Below are positions 42,246 to 51,174 of a stretch of 64,000 bases of DNA, piece after piece. This stretch comes from Mediterraneibacter massiliensis. GTDB taxonomy: Bacteria; Bacillota; Clostridia; Lachnospirales; Lachnospiraceae. The position numbers and the translations under genes were made by a program. Under the pieces are notes generated by a model. That model was not told the origin of the DNA. It was given only the letters and a program-made list of their open reading frames with translations, and did no database searches. The stretch spans positions 1,381,902-1,445,901 of the forward strand of contig NZ_LN913001.1 of the NCBI RefSeq assembly GCF_001487105.1. The letters are read 5' to 3'. Position 1 is the first letter of the stretch; every line of letters begins with the position of its first letter.

Positions 42246-43706
42246 ATGAGTGATAAAGTAAGAACAAGATTTGCGCCAAGTCCTACGGGAAGGATGCATG
42301 TGGGAAATTTACGGACAGCGCTGTATGCGTATTTGATCGCAAAGCATGAAGCAGGAGATTTTATCTTAAGAGTAGAGGATACAGATCAGGAACGATTTGT
42401 CGACGGTGCCCTGGAGATTATTTACCGGACATTGGAAAAGACGGGGCTGTATCATGATGAAGGACCGGATAAGGATGCCGGATATGGGCCGTATGTACAG
42501 AGCGAACGGTGCGCGAAGGGGATTTATCTGAAATATGCTAAACAGTTGGTAGAGCAAGGGGACGCCTATTATTGCTTCTGTGACAAGGAACGTCTGGAAT
42601 CTCTAAAAACCTCGGTATCAGAAGATGGAACAGATATTGTAGTCTATGACAAACATTGTCTTGGACTTACTGCGGACGAGGTAGAGGCAAATCTTAAAGC
42701 AGGCAAGCCATGGGTGATACGTCTGAATGTGCCAAACGAAGGAACAACGACTTTTCATGATGAGATATATGGGGATATTACCGTTCCAAACAGCGAACTG
42801 GATGATATGATCTTGATCAAATCAGATGGTTTTCCTACGTATAATTTTGCAAATGTAGTAGATGACCATCTGATGGGAATCACGCATGTAGTAAGAGGAA
42901 ACGAATATTTATCTTCAGCTCCAAAATATAACCGGCTGTATGAGGCGTTTGGATGGGAAGTGCCGGTGTATGTACATTGTCCTTTGATCACGGACGAAAA
43001 TCATAAGAAGCTGAGCAAACGCTGCGGACATGCCTCTTATGAAGATTTGATAGAGCAGGGATATATATCAGAGGCAGTGGTCAATTATGTTGCGCTGCTT
43101 GGATGGTGTCCGTCTGATAATCGTGAGATTTTTTCTCTGGAAGAATTGGTAGAAGCTTTTGATTACCGACATATGAGCAAGTCGCCGGCAGTATTTGACA
43201 CCGTTAAACTAAAATGGATGAACGGAGAGTACTTAAAGGCAATGCCTTTTGCACGTTTCTATGAGCTGGCGAAGCCTTATATACAGGAAGTTATCACAAA
43301 AGAATATGATCTGGAGAAGATTGCGGCGCTTATCAAAACAAGGATCGAGATCCTGCCGGACATCAAAGAACAGATTCAATTCTTTGAAGAAGTACCGGAG
43401 TATGACATATCTTTGTATACACATAAAAAAATGAAAACAAATCCGGAGAATTCTTTGGAATTTTTGCGTCAGATACTTCCGGTATTGGAAGTTCAGGAAG
43501 ATTACAGCAATGATGCCCTGTTTGAGACGCTGAAAGCATATGCCGGCGAACATGGATATAAGATCGGGTATGTCATGTGGCCGCTGCGTACAGCTGTATC
43601 CGGAAAGCAGAACACGCCGGGCGGGGCTACAGAGATCATGGAGGTACTTGGCAAAGAAGAATCTCTCAAAAGAATACGGGCAGGTATTCAGAAGCTGGAA
43701 GGATAA
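42246..43706 (+). CDS. gltX: Glutamate--tRNA ligase
   Basis: A 486-aa class I aminoacyl-tRNA synthetase that charges tRNA-Glu (and often tRNA-Gln in Firmicutes, for later amidation). HIGH-type motif [19 protein letters not shown] and KLSKR (KMSKS) are intact, as is the anticodon-binding C-terminal half. Length is normal. GGAG precedes the ATG. A UvrD-like helicase follows after 19 bases. Confidence 0.97.
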   Translation: MSDKVRTRFAPSPTGRMHVGNLRTALYAYLIAKHEAGDFILRVEDTDQERFVDGALEIIYRTLEKTGLYHDEGPDKDAGYGPYVQSERCAKGIYLKYAKQLVEQGDAYYCFCDKERLESLKTSVSEDGTDIVVYDKHCLGLTADEVEANLKAGKPWVIRLNVPNEGTTTFHDEIYGDITVPNSELDDMILIKSDGFPTYNFANVVDDHLMGITHVVRGNEYLSSAPKYNRLYEAFGWEVPVYVHCPLITDENHKKLSKRCGHASYEDLIEQGYISEAVVNYVALLGWCPSDNREIFSLEELVEAFDYRHMSKSPAVFDTVKLKWMNGEYLKAMPFARFYELAKPYIQEVITKEYDLEKIAALIKTRIEILPDIKEQIQFFEEVPEYDISLYTHKKMKTNPENSLEFLRQILPVLEVQEDYSNDALFETLKAYAGEHGYKIGYVMWPLRTAVSGKQNTPGGATEIMEVLGKEESLKRIRAGIQKLEG

Positions 43707-43725
43707 AGGGGAGTAAGACAGAAGA

Positions 43726-45552
43726 TTGAATCAGGCACAGAAAAAAGCAATGATGATAAAAGACGGACCTTGTCTCGTGCTTGCGGGACCAGGGTCGGGG
43801 AAAACAAGAACGATCGTAAACAGAATAAAATTCCTGATAGAGGAACAGAAAGTAAGACCAGAAGAAATTCTGGTCGTTACTTTTACCCGTTATGCGGCGG
43901 CAGAGATGAAAAAACGTCTGTGTGAGGTCATGGGGAGAAGAACTATACCTGTCACTGCCGGAACATTTCACGGTATTTATTATGGAATATTGAAATGGGC
44001 TTATCGCATAGGCTCCGGAAATATTCTTTCGGAAGAGGAAAAATACCAGATTTTAAGAGATGTGATCAGTCGGCAGAAAATGGAAGTTTTTGATGAAGAA
44101 GATTTTCTGGAAGGAATTGTTTCAGAGATTGGAACAGTAAAGAATAATGGATTGGCTATAGAAGAATTTCATTCGTCAAAATGCGATGCAGATGCGTTTT
44201 ACGGAATTTATCATGCGTATGAAGCGCAGAAGAAAAAATGGCGGAAAATTGATTTTGATGATATGCTTTTGTTATGCCGAGAGTTGTTTTTGTCACGGCC
44301 GGATATTTTAAAACAGTGGCAGAAGAAATTTCGTTATATTTTGATCGATGAATTTCAGGATATTAACCGTATACAGTATGATGTGATAAAGATGCTGGCG
44401 CTGCCGGAGAATAACTTGTTTGTGGTGGGAGATGACGACCAGGCTATTTATGGGTTTCGTGGGGCAGATACGAGGATCATGTTTGAATTTTTAGAAGATT
44501 TTCCGCAGGCAGCACAGATTCTTCTAGACATTAACTATCGTTCTTCTGCTAATATTGTAAAAAATTCTCTGAAAGTGATCGGCAAAAATACAGTACGGTT
44601 TGAGAAGAAACTGCGTGCGGCAAAGGAAAAGGGGACCAGCGTGCATGTGCAGGAATTGAAGGATCCGGTGGAGGAGGGCAGATATATTACAGAAGAAATA
44701 AAAAAGAGAAGAAAAGCAGGGATTGCCTGGGAACGGATGGCTGTTCTGTTCCGTATCCATACAGATGCCAGGCCGGTGGTGGAGAACTTTTTAGAACAGA
44801 AGATCCCTTTTCAGATGAAAGAACATCTTCCTAATCTGTATAATCATTTTATCGGAAAAGATATACAGGCATATTTCCATATGGCAAACGGCAGCAGACT
44901 GCGGGGAGAATTTTTACAGATCATGAACCGGCCTAAGCGCTATTTGTCAAGAGAAAGCCTTTCTCAGGGAGAAGCTTCTTTCGAAGAACTGCGGAAGTTT
45001 TATTTCGACAAGGACTGGATGCAAGATCGGATCGACCAGTTTGAATGGGATATAAAGATGCTTTCAAAAATGGCGCCTTATGCGGCAATCCAATATCTGC
45101 GCAAGAAAATAGGATATGATGATTTTTTGAGAGAGTATGCGAAGACAAGGAATATACATGCGGCAGATCTGTTTGAGGTACTGGCGGAGATAGAGGAAGC
45201 CGCAAGACCTTTTGCCACTCTTGAAGAATGGTTTGATCATGTGGCGGAGTATACAGAAGTTTTACGAAAAAAGGAGCAGAAAAGACAGGAAGAACAAAGA
45301 GGTATCCATTTGATGACAGTACATGCCGCAAAGGGACTTGAATTTGATACGGTGTTTATCATAGAGGCAAATGAGGGGCAGATTCCCTATAAAAAAGCAA
45401 AAAGCGAGGAAGAAACAGAGGAAGAAAGGCGTCTGTTCTATGTAGCAATGACAAGAGCAGAAGAAATCTTGAAGATTTGTTATGTAAAACAAAAAAATGG
45501 GAAAGAGGTATCTCCTTCCCGTTTTGTGCAGGACCTACTCGAGACTATCTAG
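43726..45552 (+). CDS. UvrD/PcrA-like superfamily 1 DNA helicase
   Basis: A 608-aa ATP-dependent helicase. Walker A GPGSGKTRT, Walker B ILIDEFQDIN, motif III VGDDDQAIYGFRGAD, motif V GIHLMTVHAAKGLEFDTVFI and motif VI EEERRLFYVAMTRA are all present. It is shorter than PcrA (about 720 aa) and lacks its Tudor-like C-terminus. The start is TTG at 43726, about 12 bases after AAGGGGAG; no upstream ATG exists and the next (43750) lacks a ribosome site. Its last 18 bases overlap the converging DUF1292 gene. Confidence 0.92.
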   Translation: MNQAQKKAMMIKDGPCLVLAGPGSGKTRTIVNRIKFLIEEQKVRPEEILVVTFTRYAAAEMKKRLCEVMGRRTIPVTAGTFHGIYYGILKWAYRIGSGNILSEEEKYQILRDVISRQKMEVFDEEDFLEGIVSEIGTVKNNGLAIEEFHSSKCDADAFYGIYHAYEAQKKKWRKIDFDDMLLLCRELFLSRPDILKQWQKKFRYILIDEFQDINRIQYDVIKMLALPENNLFVVGDDDQAIYGFRGADTRIMFEFLEDFPQAAQILLDINYRSSANIVKNSLKVIGKNTVRFEKKLRAAKEKGTSVHVQELKDPVEEGRYITEEIKKRRKAGIAWERMAVLFRIHTDARPVVENFLEQKIPFQMKEHLPNLYNHFIGKDIQAYFHMANGSRLRGEFLQIMNRPKRYLSRESLSQGEASFEELRKFYFDKDWMQDRIDQFEWDIKMLSKMAPYAAIQYLRKKIGYDDFLREYAKTRNIHAADLFEVLAEIEEAARPFATLEEWFDHVAEYTEVLRKKEQKRQEEQRGIHLMTVHAAKGLEFDTVFIIEANEGQIPYKKAKSEEETEEERRLFYVAMTRAEEILKICYVKQKNGKEVSPSRFVQDLLETI

Positions 45553-45837
45553 GTCAAGTTCTTCAAATTCCTGGGTATCCAACCATTCGTCGAATGCTTC
45601 AGACGCACGTTCAAATTCTTCGTCGTCTTCGATATTTTCCAGTTCAGGTTCCTTGGATGTCCCTTCAAAGAAGCGGTATAGATAGACTTGTCCATCCTCG
45701 TTATCTCCATTTTCGTCTAAAGGAAGGAGGGCGATATATTCCTGCCCGGCTGTTTCAAATATAGTCAGTACCGCGCATTCCAGTTCTTCATCATTATCCA
45801 GTGTCAGTGTGACAGTGAGCGCTTCATTTTCGTTCAT
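45535..45837 (-). CDS. DUF1292-family acidic protein
   Basis: A 100-aa acidic protein of the DUF1292/UPF0473 family: VTLTLDNDEELECAVLTIFE followed by YIALLPLD and QVYLYRF. Function unknown; the family is widespread in Firmicutes. The C-terminal 35 residues are almost all acidic. AAGGAG precedes the ATG. Its 3' end overlaps the helicase gene on the other strand by 18 bases, and no terminator hairpin is visible between the two. Confidence 0.9.
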   Translation of the reverse strand: MNENEALTVTLTLDNDEELECAVLTIFETAGQEYIALLPLDENGDNEDGQVYLYRFFEGTSKEPELENIEDDEEFERASEAFDEWLDTQEFEELDLDSLE

Positions 45838-45948
45838 TGTTTTTCTCCTTTATTGTATTGATCTCCTCACATTTAATAGGGGAGTATTGCTAATAAAACT
45901 CTAACAGATAGAATATAAAAAAGCAAGGGAAACATAGAGGTTAATCAG

Positions 45949-45976
45949 TTGACAATCCTCTGAAATAGGGTAGAAT
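45949..45976 (+). promoter_or_regulatory. Promoter of the sugar-binding lipoprotein operon
   Basis: Perfect TTGACA (45949-45954), 16-bp spacer, TAGAAT (45971-45976). Confidence 0.6.
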
Positions 45977-46013
45977 GTAAGAGTGGACAGAAATAAAGAA
46001 AGGAAACAGCGGG

Positions 46014-47003
46014 ATGAAAGGAAGAGTTGTGAGAGTACTGGCAGTGGCGTTGGCAGCTGTTGTTTTTGCGGGTGGATGCAAGAAAAATGTCGGTACTCCT
46101 GAAGATAATGCGGTGGTGGAGACAGATGAACAGGAAGAAAGTGAAGAACAAGAAGAACTTGTTGTCGGATTTAGCTGTATGAATTTGTCGAATCCATTTT
46201 ATGAGACGCTGGAAGCGGCAATCCAGACATCTTTAGAAGAGCAGGGAGCTCGCCTCCTTGTCAAAAATCCGTCAGGGGATGTACAGGCACAGATTACACA
46301 GATCCAGGAGTTGATAGAGGAAGAGGTAGACGCGGTTATTTTATGTCCGGTCGATTGGGAAGAAATCACACCGGCATTGGAAGCGTTGAAAGAAGCGGAT
46401 ATACCTGTGATCAATCTTGATACAGAGGTAAAAGAAACAGAGCTGGTCGACGCATATATCGGTTCAGACAATAGAAATGCCGGGTATGTCTGCGGGCAAG
46501 ATCTGATCGAGACAAAACCGGATGGGGGCAGTGTCATCATCGTAGAATGTCCTGCAATCAATTCTGTTAATGAGAGGATCACAGGCTTTGAAGAAGCGGT
46601 TGCAGAAGGCGGATTTGAAGTTTTGGAGAGGATCAACAGCAGCGAGCAGGATATTAAAACAGCCATGCAGGAAGTGCTGGCAGAGAATAAACAGATCGAT
46701 GCTGTCATGTGCGGAAATGATGAAATGGCGCTGCAAGTATATGAGACAGTAAAGTCTGCCGGACGGACGGATATTTTGATCTATGGAATAGATGGCTCTC
46801 CAGCAGTGAAAAAGTTATTGGCGGAAGGGGTGAATCCGATGGAAGGTACCGGAGCACAGTCTCCGATCAATATAGGCAAAACTGCGGCTGAGACGGCAAA
46901 AGCAATCGCGGACGGAGAAGATTTCGAAGAAGAGGTACATATAGAGACGTTTTTTATCGACAGAGAGAACGTAGAGATGTATGGAACTGATGGCTGGCAG
47001 TAA
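46014..47003 (+). CDS. RbsB-like sugar-binding lipoprotein (orphan)
   Basis: A 329-aa lipoprotein with lipobox FAGGC (Cys about residue 22), a Glu/Asp-rich linker and the periplasmic-binding-protein type 1 fold (VVGFSCMNLSNPFYETLEAAI, DAVILCPVDWEEITPAL, DAVMCGNDEMALQVYETV). It resembles ribose/galactose binding proteins, but no permease or ATPase gene is near. It is followed after 17 bases by a GlgX-like gene. It may serve a distant transporter or act as a sensor. Confidence 0.88.
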   Translation: MKGRVVRVLAVALAAVVFAGGCKKNVGTPEDNAVVETDEQEESEEQEELVVGFSCMNLSNPFYETLEAAIQTSLEEQGARLLVKNPSGDVQAQITQIQELIEEEVDAVILCPVDWEEITPALEALKEADIPVINLDTEVKETELVDAYIGSDNRNAGYVCGQDLIETKPDGGSVIIVECPAINSVNERITGFEEAVAEGGFEVLERINSSEQDIKTAMQEVLAENKQIDAVMCGNDEMALQVYETVKSAGRTDILIYGIDGSPAVKKLLAEGVNPMEGTGAQSPINIGKTAAETAKAIADGEDFEEEVHIETFFIDRENVEMYGTDGWQ

Positions 47004-47020
47004 GAAAGGATAAGCAGGAA

Positions 47021-48709
47021 ATGATGAAAAAGGTGCAGGGGCATCCGTTTCCACTAGGTGTAACAGTAGAAGAAGACAGAGTGAACTTTTCCGTTAGCGT
47101 ACCGGCAGGAAAAGAGTGTATTCTCAGCGTATATAAAGCAGGGGAAGAAGATCCGGCATATACATTTGACATGAAACAGAAAGAAGGCATGGGAGAGATT
47201 CGTTTTCTTGCACTAGAAAGCGTGTTCCCCGGCGAATATGAATATGCTTACAGGACAGGAGAGAAGATCTGGGTAGATCCTTTTGCGAAAGAACTGACAT
47301 ATACAGAGGATGCAAAAGAAAAGAAAAATCCGTTAAGGCGTGGACGGCTTGTAAATCGGCAGTATGATTGGGAAGGGGACAGAAGGCTTTATTTGCCGTA
47401 TCACGAAGTGATCGCATACAGTCTGCATATAAAGGGGTTTACAAAGCACAGATCTTCTGGAGTGAAGCATAAAGGAACATTCCGGGGTGTGATTGAAAAA
47501 ATTCCATATTTAAAAGAACTGGGGATCAATCAAATTCAATGTATGCCGGTTTATGAATTTGCAGAATCTGCCAAAGGATACACGAATTACTGGGGATATG
47601 GTCCGGGATATTTTTTTGCGCCGAAAGCATCTTATGCGGCAGGAAACGATGCGGTGGCAGAATTGAAAGATATGGTAAAAGAATGCCATAGGGCAGGCAT
47701 AGAAGTGATACTGGAGATGCCCTTTGATTCTGAGATTCTTCCGCAGACGGCATTGGAATGTCTGCGATATTATATGTTGGAATATCATGTGGACGGTTTC
47801 CTTGTAAATCCATATCATGTGCCATGGGAGATGCTGCAAAAAGACCCGCTTTTAAAGGACGGAAAAATCTTATGCAAAGATGACGGATTCCAGAATGTGA
47901 TGCGCCGGTTTTTAAAAGGTGATGAAGGGATGATAGATGCTGTCATTTGGGCGCTTCGGCACTGTTCCCGGGAAGATGGAAAGTGTAATTATATTACTTC
48001 TCATAATGGCTTTACTCTCTGGGATCTCGTATCATATGATGGAAAACACAATGAGGCAAACGGTGAAAAAAACCAGGATGGTCCGGACTATAATTATAGC
48101 TGGAACTGCGGGGCAGAGGGACCAAGCAGAAAAAAAAGCGTGATACAGCTCCGTAAAAACCAGGTGCGGAATGCATTTTATCTTCTTCTTACCGCACAGG
48201 GAACCCCCTGTTTACTTTCCGGAGATGAATTTTATAATTCGCAGAAAGGAAATAATAATGTCTATTGTCAGGACAATGAACTGGCATGGCTAAACTGGGG
48301 ACAATTAAAGACAGACGCTTCTTTGTTCCGGTACGTAAAAGAATTGATCGCCCTGCGCAAAGCGCATAGTTCCATACACAGAGAAGAAGCAGTGCGGGGA
48401 ATAGACAGGACGGCATGTGGGATACCGGATGTATCTTATCATGGAGAGAATGCTTGGCAGGTACAAAATCAAGTATCCAGCAGGCAGCTGGGAGTACTCT
48501 ACTGTGATGAGAAAGAGGAAGATATATGTTTCGCTGCCTATAATATGCACTGGCTGAAGCATACTTTTGCACTTCCGGCTCTTACCGGAGGCAGGAAATG
48601 GTACAGGGTATTTTATACATGCAGGAAGGAGCAGGAGGAAAAATTATTAGAAGATCAGAGAACGATAGAATTGGAGGAAAGGACTGTCGTATTTCTGGTA
48701 GGAAAATAG
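47021..48709 (+). CDS. GlgX/isoamylase-like GH13 protein lacking catalytic residues
   Basis: A 562-aa homologue of glycogen-debranching enzymes: N-terminal CBM48-like domain (about 1-95), GH13 barrel, and a beta-rich C-terminal domain. The conserved stretch after region IV (KHNEANGEKNQDGPDYNYSWNCGAEGPS, residues split here only for description) is clearly GlgX-like. Yet region II reads VDGFLVNP, so the nucleophile Asp is Asn263 and the Arg is Leu; region III with its acid/base Glu is missing; region IV reads SHNGFTL, so the third Asp is Asn329; region I reads EVILEMPFD. Hydrolysis is therefore not expected; glycan binding or regulation is inference. Cotranscribed with the binding lipoprotein. 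Confidence 0.85.
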   Translation: MMKKVQGHPFPLGVTVEEDRVNFSVSVPAGKECILSVYKAGEEDPAYTFDMKQKEGMGEIRFLALESVFPGEYEYAYRTGEKIWVDPFAKELTYTEDAKEKKNPLRRGRLVNRQYDWEGDRRLYLPYHEVIAYSLHIKGFTKHRSSGVKHKGTFRGVIEKIPYLKELGINQIQCMPVYEFAESAKGYTNYWGYGPGYFFAPKASYAAGNDAVAELKDMVKECHRAGIEVILEMPFDSEILPQTALECLRYYMLEYHVDGFLVNPYHVPWEMLQKDPLLKDGKILCKDDGFQNVMRRFLKGDEGMIDAVIWALRHCSREDGKCNYITSHNGFTLWDLVSYDGKHNEANGEKNQDGPDYNYSWNCGAEGPSRKKSVIQLRKNQVRNAFYLLLTAQGTPCLLSGDEFYNSQKGNNNVYCQDNELAWLNWGQLKTDASLFRYVKELIALRKAHSSIHREEAVRGIDRTACGIPDVSYHGENAWQVQNQVSSRQLGVLYCDEKEEDICFAAYNMHWLKHTFALPALTGGRKWYRVFYTCRKEQEEKLLEDQRTIELEERTVVFLVGK

Positions 48710-48728
48710 AAAGCAGGACAGTATAAGG

Positions 48729-49265
48729 ATGAAAGCATTACAGCATTTTTGTACAATTACAAGACATAAAATCTTGGTTATGAAAGAATGTTTCCGAGTG
48801 GGACTGTACCGGCAGGGGCTGCTGCACGATCTATCTAAGTACAGTCTTACAGAATTTAAGGTGGGATGTAAATATTATCAAGGAACAAGAAGTCCTAATA
48901 ATGCAGAACGGGAGGCAATCGGATATTCTTCAGCGTGGCTTCACCACAAAGGAAGAAACAAACATCATTATGAGTATTGGATTGACTATGGAACCGATGG
49001 AGATAAGGGGATGGTCGGTATGAAAATGCCTGTGAAATATGTAGTAGAGATGTTTTTGGACCGGATCGCCGCTTGTAAGGTATATCGAGGCGCAAGTTAT
49101 ACAGACGCTGCACCTCTTGAGTATTATCTGGGCGGAAAGGGCGAGTATCTTATACATCCGCAGACACAGGCACTCTTAGAAAAGCTTTTGCGTATGCTGG
49201 CAGAAGAGGGAGAAGAAAAAACGTATTTTTATATTCGGACAAAAATTTTGAAAAAGAAAAAATAA
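48729..49265 (+). CDS. DUF5662-family protein
   Basis: A 178-aa protein with His-rich motifs GLLHDLSKYS and AWLHHKGRNKHHYEYWIDY, which could be metal ligands. I recall the family as DUF5662, unknown function, common in Lachnospiraceae. No signal or membrane segment. It begins 20 bases after the GlgX-like stop, so it is probably the last gene of that operon, although its ribosome site (AAGG) is weak. A hairpin terminator follows. Confidence 0.8.
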   Translation: MKALQHFCTITRHKILVMKECFRVGLYRQGLLHDLSKYSLTEFKVGCKYYQGTRSPNNAEREAIGYSSAWLHHKGRNKHHYEYWIDYGTDGDKGMVGMKMPVKYVVEMFLDRIAACKVYRGASYTDAAPLEYYLGGKGEYLIHPQTQALLEKLLRMLAEEGEEKTYFYIRTKILKKKK

Positions 49266-49268
49266 AAG

Positions 49269-49308
49269 GCGCTGTTGTGAAAAAGAAGTTCTGTTTCGCA
49301 TACAGCGC
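49269..49308. terminator. Terminator between convergent DUF5662 and luxS genes
   Basis: GCGCTGT (49269-49275) pairs with ACAGCGC (49302-49308); T-rich DNA follows on the plus strand. Confidence 0.55.
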
Positions 49309-49355
49309 TGTATTTCTGTTCTACATGTATATAGATGAAAATAAAGAAGAAGAGG

Positions 49356-49835
49356 CTATTCCGGATAGAACATCTGCTCGTCTTGTATATCCAGAAGGAC
49401 TTCTTTTAAATATTTTTTGGCAAGGTATTTTGCCATAGGCAGATTCATATCCAGATAGTTGCCGCAGTCTCTGGGTGCTGCACCAGGAAGCTGTCCCTGG
49501 TATCCTGCGATGAACGCAAACATTTCTTTCAAGAGCGGGAGTATATCCTGGGAAGTATGCTCCCCAAAGAGTAAAAGATAAAAACCAGTACGGCATCCCA
49601 TAGGTCCAAAATACAGTACACTTTCCTTGAAATCTTCATGATTTCGCAGAAAGGTTGCTCCCAGATGTTCTATCGCATGGATTTCTGCTGTATTCATGAC
49701 GGGTTCTTCATTGGGAGAAGTCATGCGGATGTCGAAGGTAGTAACACAGGTTCCCTCCCAGAAGTCTTTCCGTGAGACATAGACACCGGGGACTAGTTTT
49801 AAATGATTTACTGTAAAACTGGTTATTTTTTTCAT
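49356..49835 (-). CDS. luxS: S-ribosylhomocysteine lyase
   Basis: A 159-aa metalloenzyme that cleaves S-ribosylhomocysteine to homocysteine and the autoinducer-2 precursor. Metal ligands His53 and His57 (HAIEH), Cys124 (RDCGNY), the catalytic Cys81 (GPMGCRTG) and Glu56 are in place. Length is normal. No ribosome site lies next to the ATG; the nearest (AAAGGA) is about 35 bases upstream beyond a hairpin. No methionine-cycle gene is next to it. Confidence 0.97.
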   Translation of the reverse strand: MKKITSFTVNHLKLVPGVYVSRKDFWEGTCVTTFDIRMTSPNEEPVMNTAEIHAIEHLGATFLRNHEDFKESVLYFGPMGCRTGFYLLLFGEHTSQDILPLLKEMFAFIAGYQGQLPGAAPRDCGNYLDMNLPMAKYLAKKYLKEVLLDIQDEQMFYPE

Positions 49836-49848
49836 ATAAAATTGTCTG

Positions 49849-49875
49849 TTACAGCGTGAACTGTAATTTTCCTTT
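49849..49875 (-). promoter_or_regulatory. luxS leader: hairpin between ribosome site and start codon
   Basis: On the minus strand AAAGGA (about 49874-49869) is followed by TTACAG-TTCACG-CTGTAA (49866-49849), a perfect 6-bp stem, then 13 bases to the ATG with no purine-rich site. The stem could bring the ribosome site near the start or regulate initiation. Confidence 0.45.
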
Positions 49876-50017
49876 CTATTTTGATGATAACAGTATAAAT
49901 CTTTTTTGCAAAAATGAAAAGAAAAGTTTATACTAAAAAGCGATGTATGACAGAAATCCTAAAAACAGAAAACAGGCAGGAGTGTTGAAGCTGCCTGCAG
50001 AAAACGGAGGAATGAAA

Positions 50018-50638
50018 ATGGCAACCTTATATATTGTTCGGCATGGAGAGACAGAGTGGAATAAAAGACGAAAAGTACAGGGGCATGCAGATATTCCGTT
50101 AAATGAATATGGAAAATATTTAGCGGAGGAAACAGCGAAGGGATTGAAGAACATCCGGTTTGACTGTGCATATACAAGTCCGCTAAAACGAGCAAAACAG
50201 ACTGCGCAAATTATATTGGGAGAACAAGCGGCTCCATTATATGAAGACAATAGGATAAAAGAAATGGGATTTGGAGAGTATGAAGGTATGTGCTGTGCAG
50301 GGGAAGATAAAGATGAAAAAAGTGGAGAATTTCAAAAGTTCTTTAACGATACGGCACATTTTATCCCCGCGAAAAATGCAGAAACGATCATGCAAGTGAA
50401 TGAAAGAACAAGAAATTTTTTGATAGAAATGTGTACTCGAAAGGACTTGGAAGGAAAAAACATACTGGTATCGACTCATGGAGCCGCAATGACCTCCTTA
50501 TTAAACCATATCAGAAACAATACAGAACCGGCTGATTTTTGGAAATATAAAGTTCCGCCGAATTGTGCAGTAACAATTGTAGAAATCGTCAATGGCATCC
50601 CAAAGATTTTAAAAGAAAACATAATCTATTATTTATAA
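50018..50638 (+). CDS. Histidine phosphatase family protein (phosphoglycerate mutase-like)
   Basis: A 206-aa enzyme with the phospho-histidine motif VRHGETEWN, the second-site LKRAKQTAQI and the late His in VSTHGAAM. Substrate could be a phospho-sugar or cobalamin intermediate; not resolvable. The ATG at 50018 is 7 bases after CGGAGG; an upstream start at 49943 is rejected. Its TAA stop lies in the left terminal repeat of element B. Confidence 0.88.
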   Translation: MATLYIVRHGETEWNKRRKVQGHADIPLNEYGKYLAEETAKGLKNIRFDCAYTSPLKRAKQTAQIILGEQAAPLYEDNRIKEMGFGEYEGMCCAGEDKDEKSGEFQKFFNDTAHFIPAKNAETIMQVNERTRNFLIEMCTRKDLEGKNILVSTHGAAMTSLLNHIRNNTEPADFWKYKVPPNCAVTIVEIVNGIPKILKENIIYYL

Positions 50639-51173
50639 ATTTAACGTAGCAACAAGCAGTGCGAAAAGGAACAGTTCATGCCCTGTGTCATGCTTGCATG
50701 TAAACAGGGTGTGAACTGTTCCTTTTCATTCGGCGACTGCCGATAGCGAAATGAAGCGGAAGCGAAATTGAGCTGACACTGCGGAAGCGTTCAAAAGAAA
50801 TATGAAGTCAAACGACAAAAGGGCGCATGAAATGTGTATTTTACATCGCTCGTCAGGGTTGCACCGAAATTCCTCGCTCACGCAAAACATACCTTATCGT
50901 GCATAGCACGCCTGCCTGAAAGGCATGTGTTGCGGTATGCTCGAATGAGTGCACATTTCATGCATACACTTTCGCCGCTTAAGTTCATGTTCCTGTTTTA
51001 AAAAATCGACTTCACGCTGCTACAAACTTCCAAGCAGAAGTATCTATTCCCTTCCGATTGGAGATGTACAACAACGTGAAGTCGTCTTTTTTTCTGAAAT
51101 TTAATTGAGGAATCTACCTTCTATAATAAATTTTACTCTTTCTCTATAAGGCAGTTCGTCAGTTAAATTTATA
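50634..51173 (-). repeat. Structured MITE-like repeat, element B (no gene)
   Basis: A 540-bp copy in reverse orientation to element A. Both ends are TATAAATTTAAC facing inward, here perfect. Shared stems: GCATGAAATGTG (50825-50836) with CACATTTCATGC (50952-50963), the inner module (50889-50938) and the end hairpin (50664-50686 with 50704-50726). It lacks A's 166-bp palindrome and keeps instead the arm GACTTCACGTTGTTGTA that pairs with GTGAAGTC and ends in a T run. It lies between a histidine phosphatase and the convergent ABC-F gene. Confidence 0.85.
50889..50938 (-). repeat. Inner module of element B
   Basis: Complement of the 50-bp module at 19643-19692; the core from AACACATGCC to GATAAGG is identical. 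Confidence 0.75.
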
Positions 51174-51174
51174 T

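Noticed and set aside
45535..45764. Plus-strand frames over the DUF1292 gene
   Set aside because: Antisense shadows of a clear DUF1292 protein with its own AAGGAG site.
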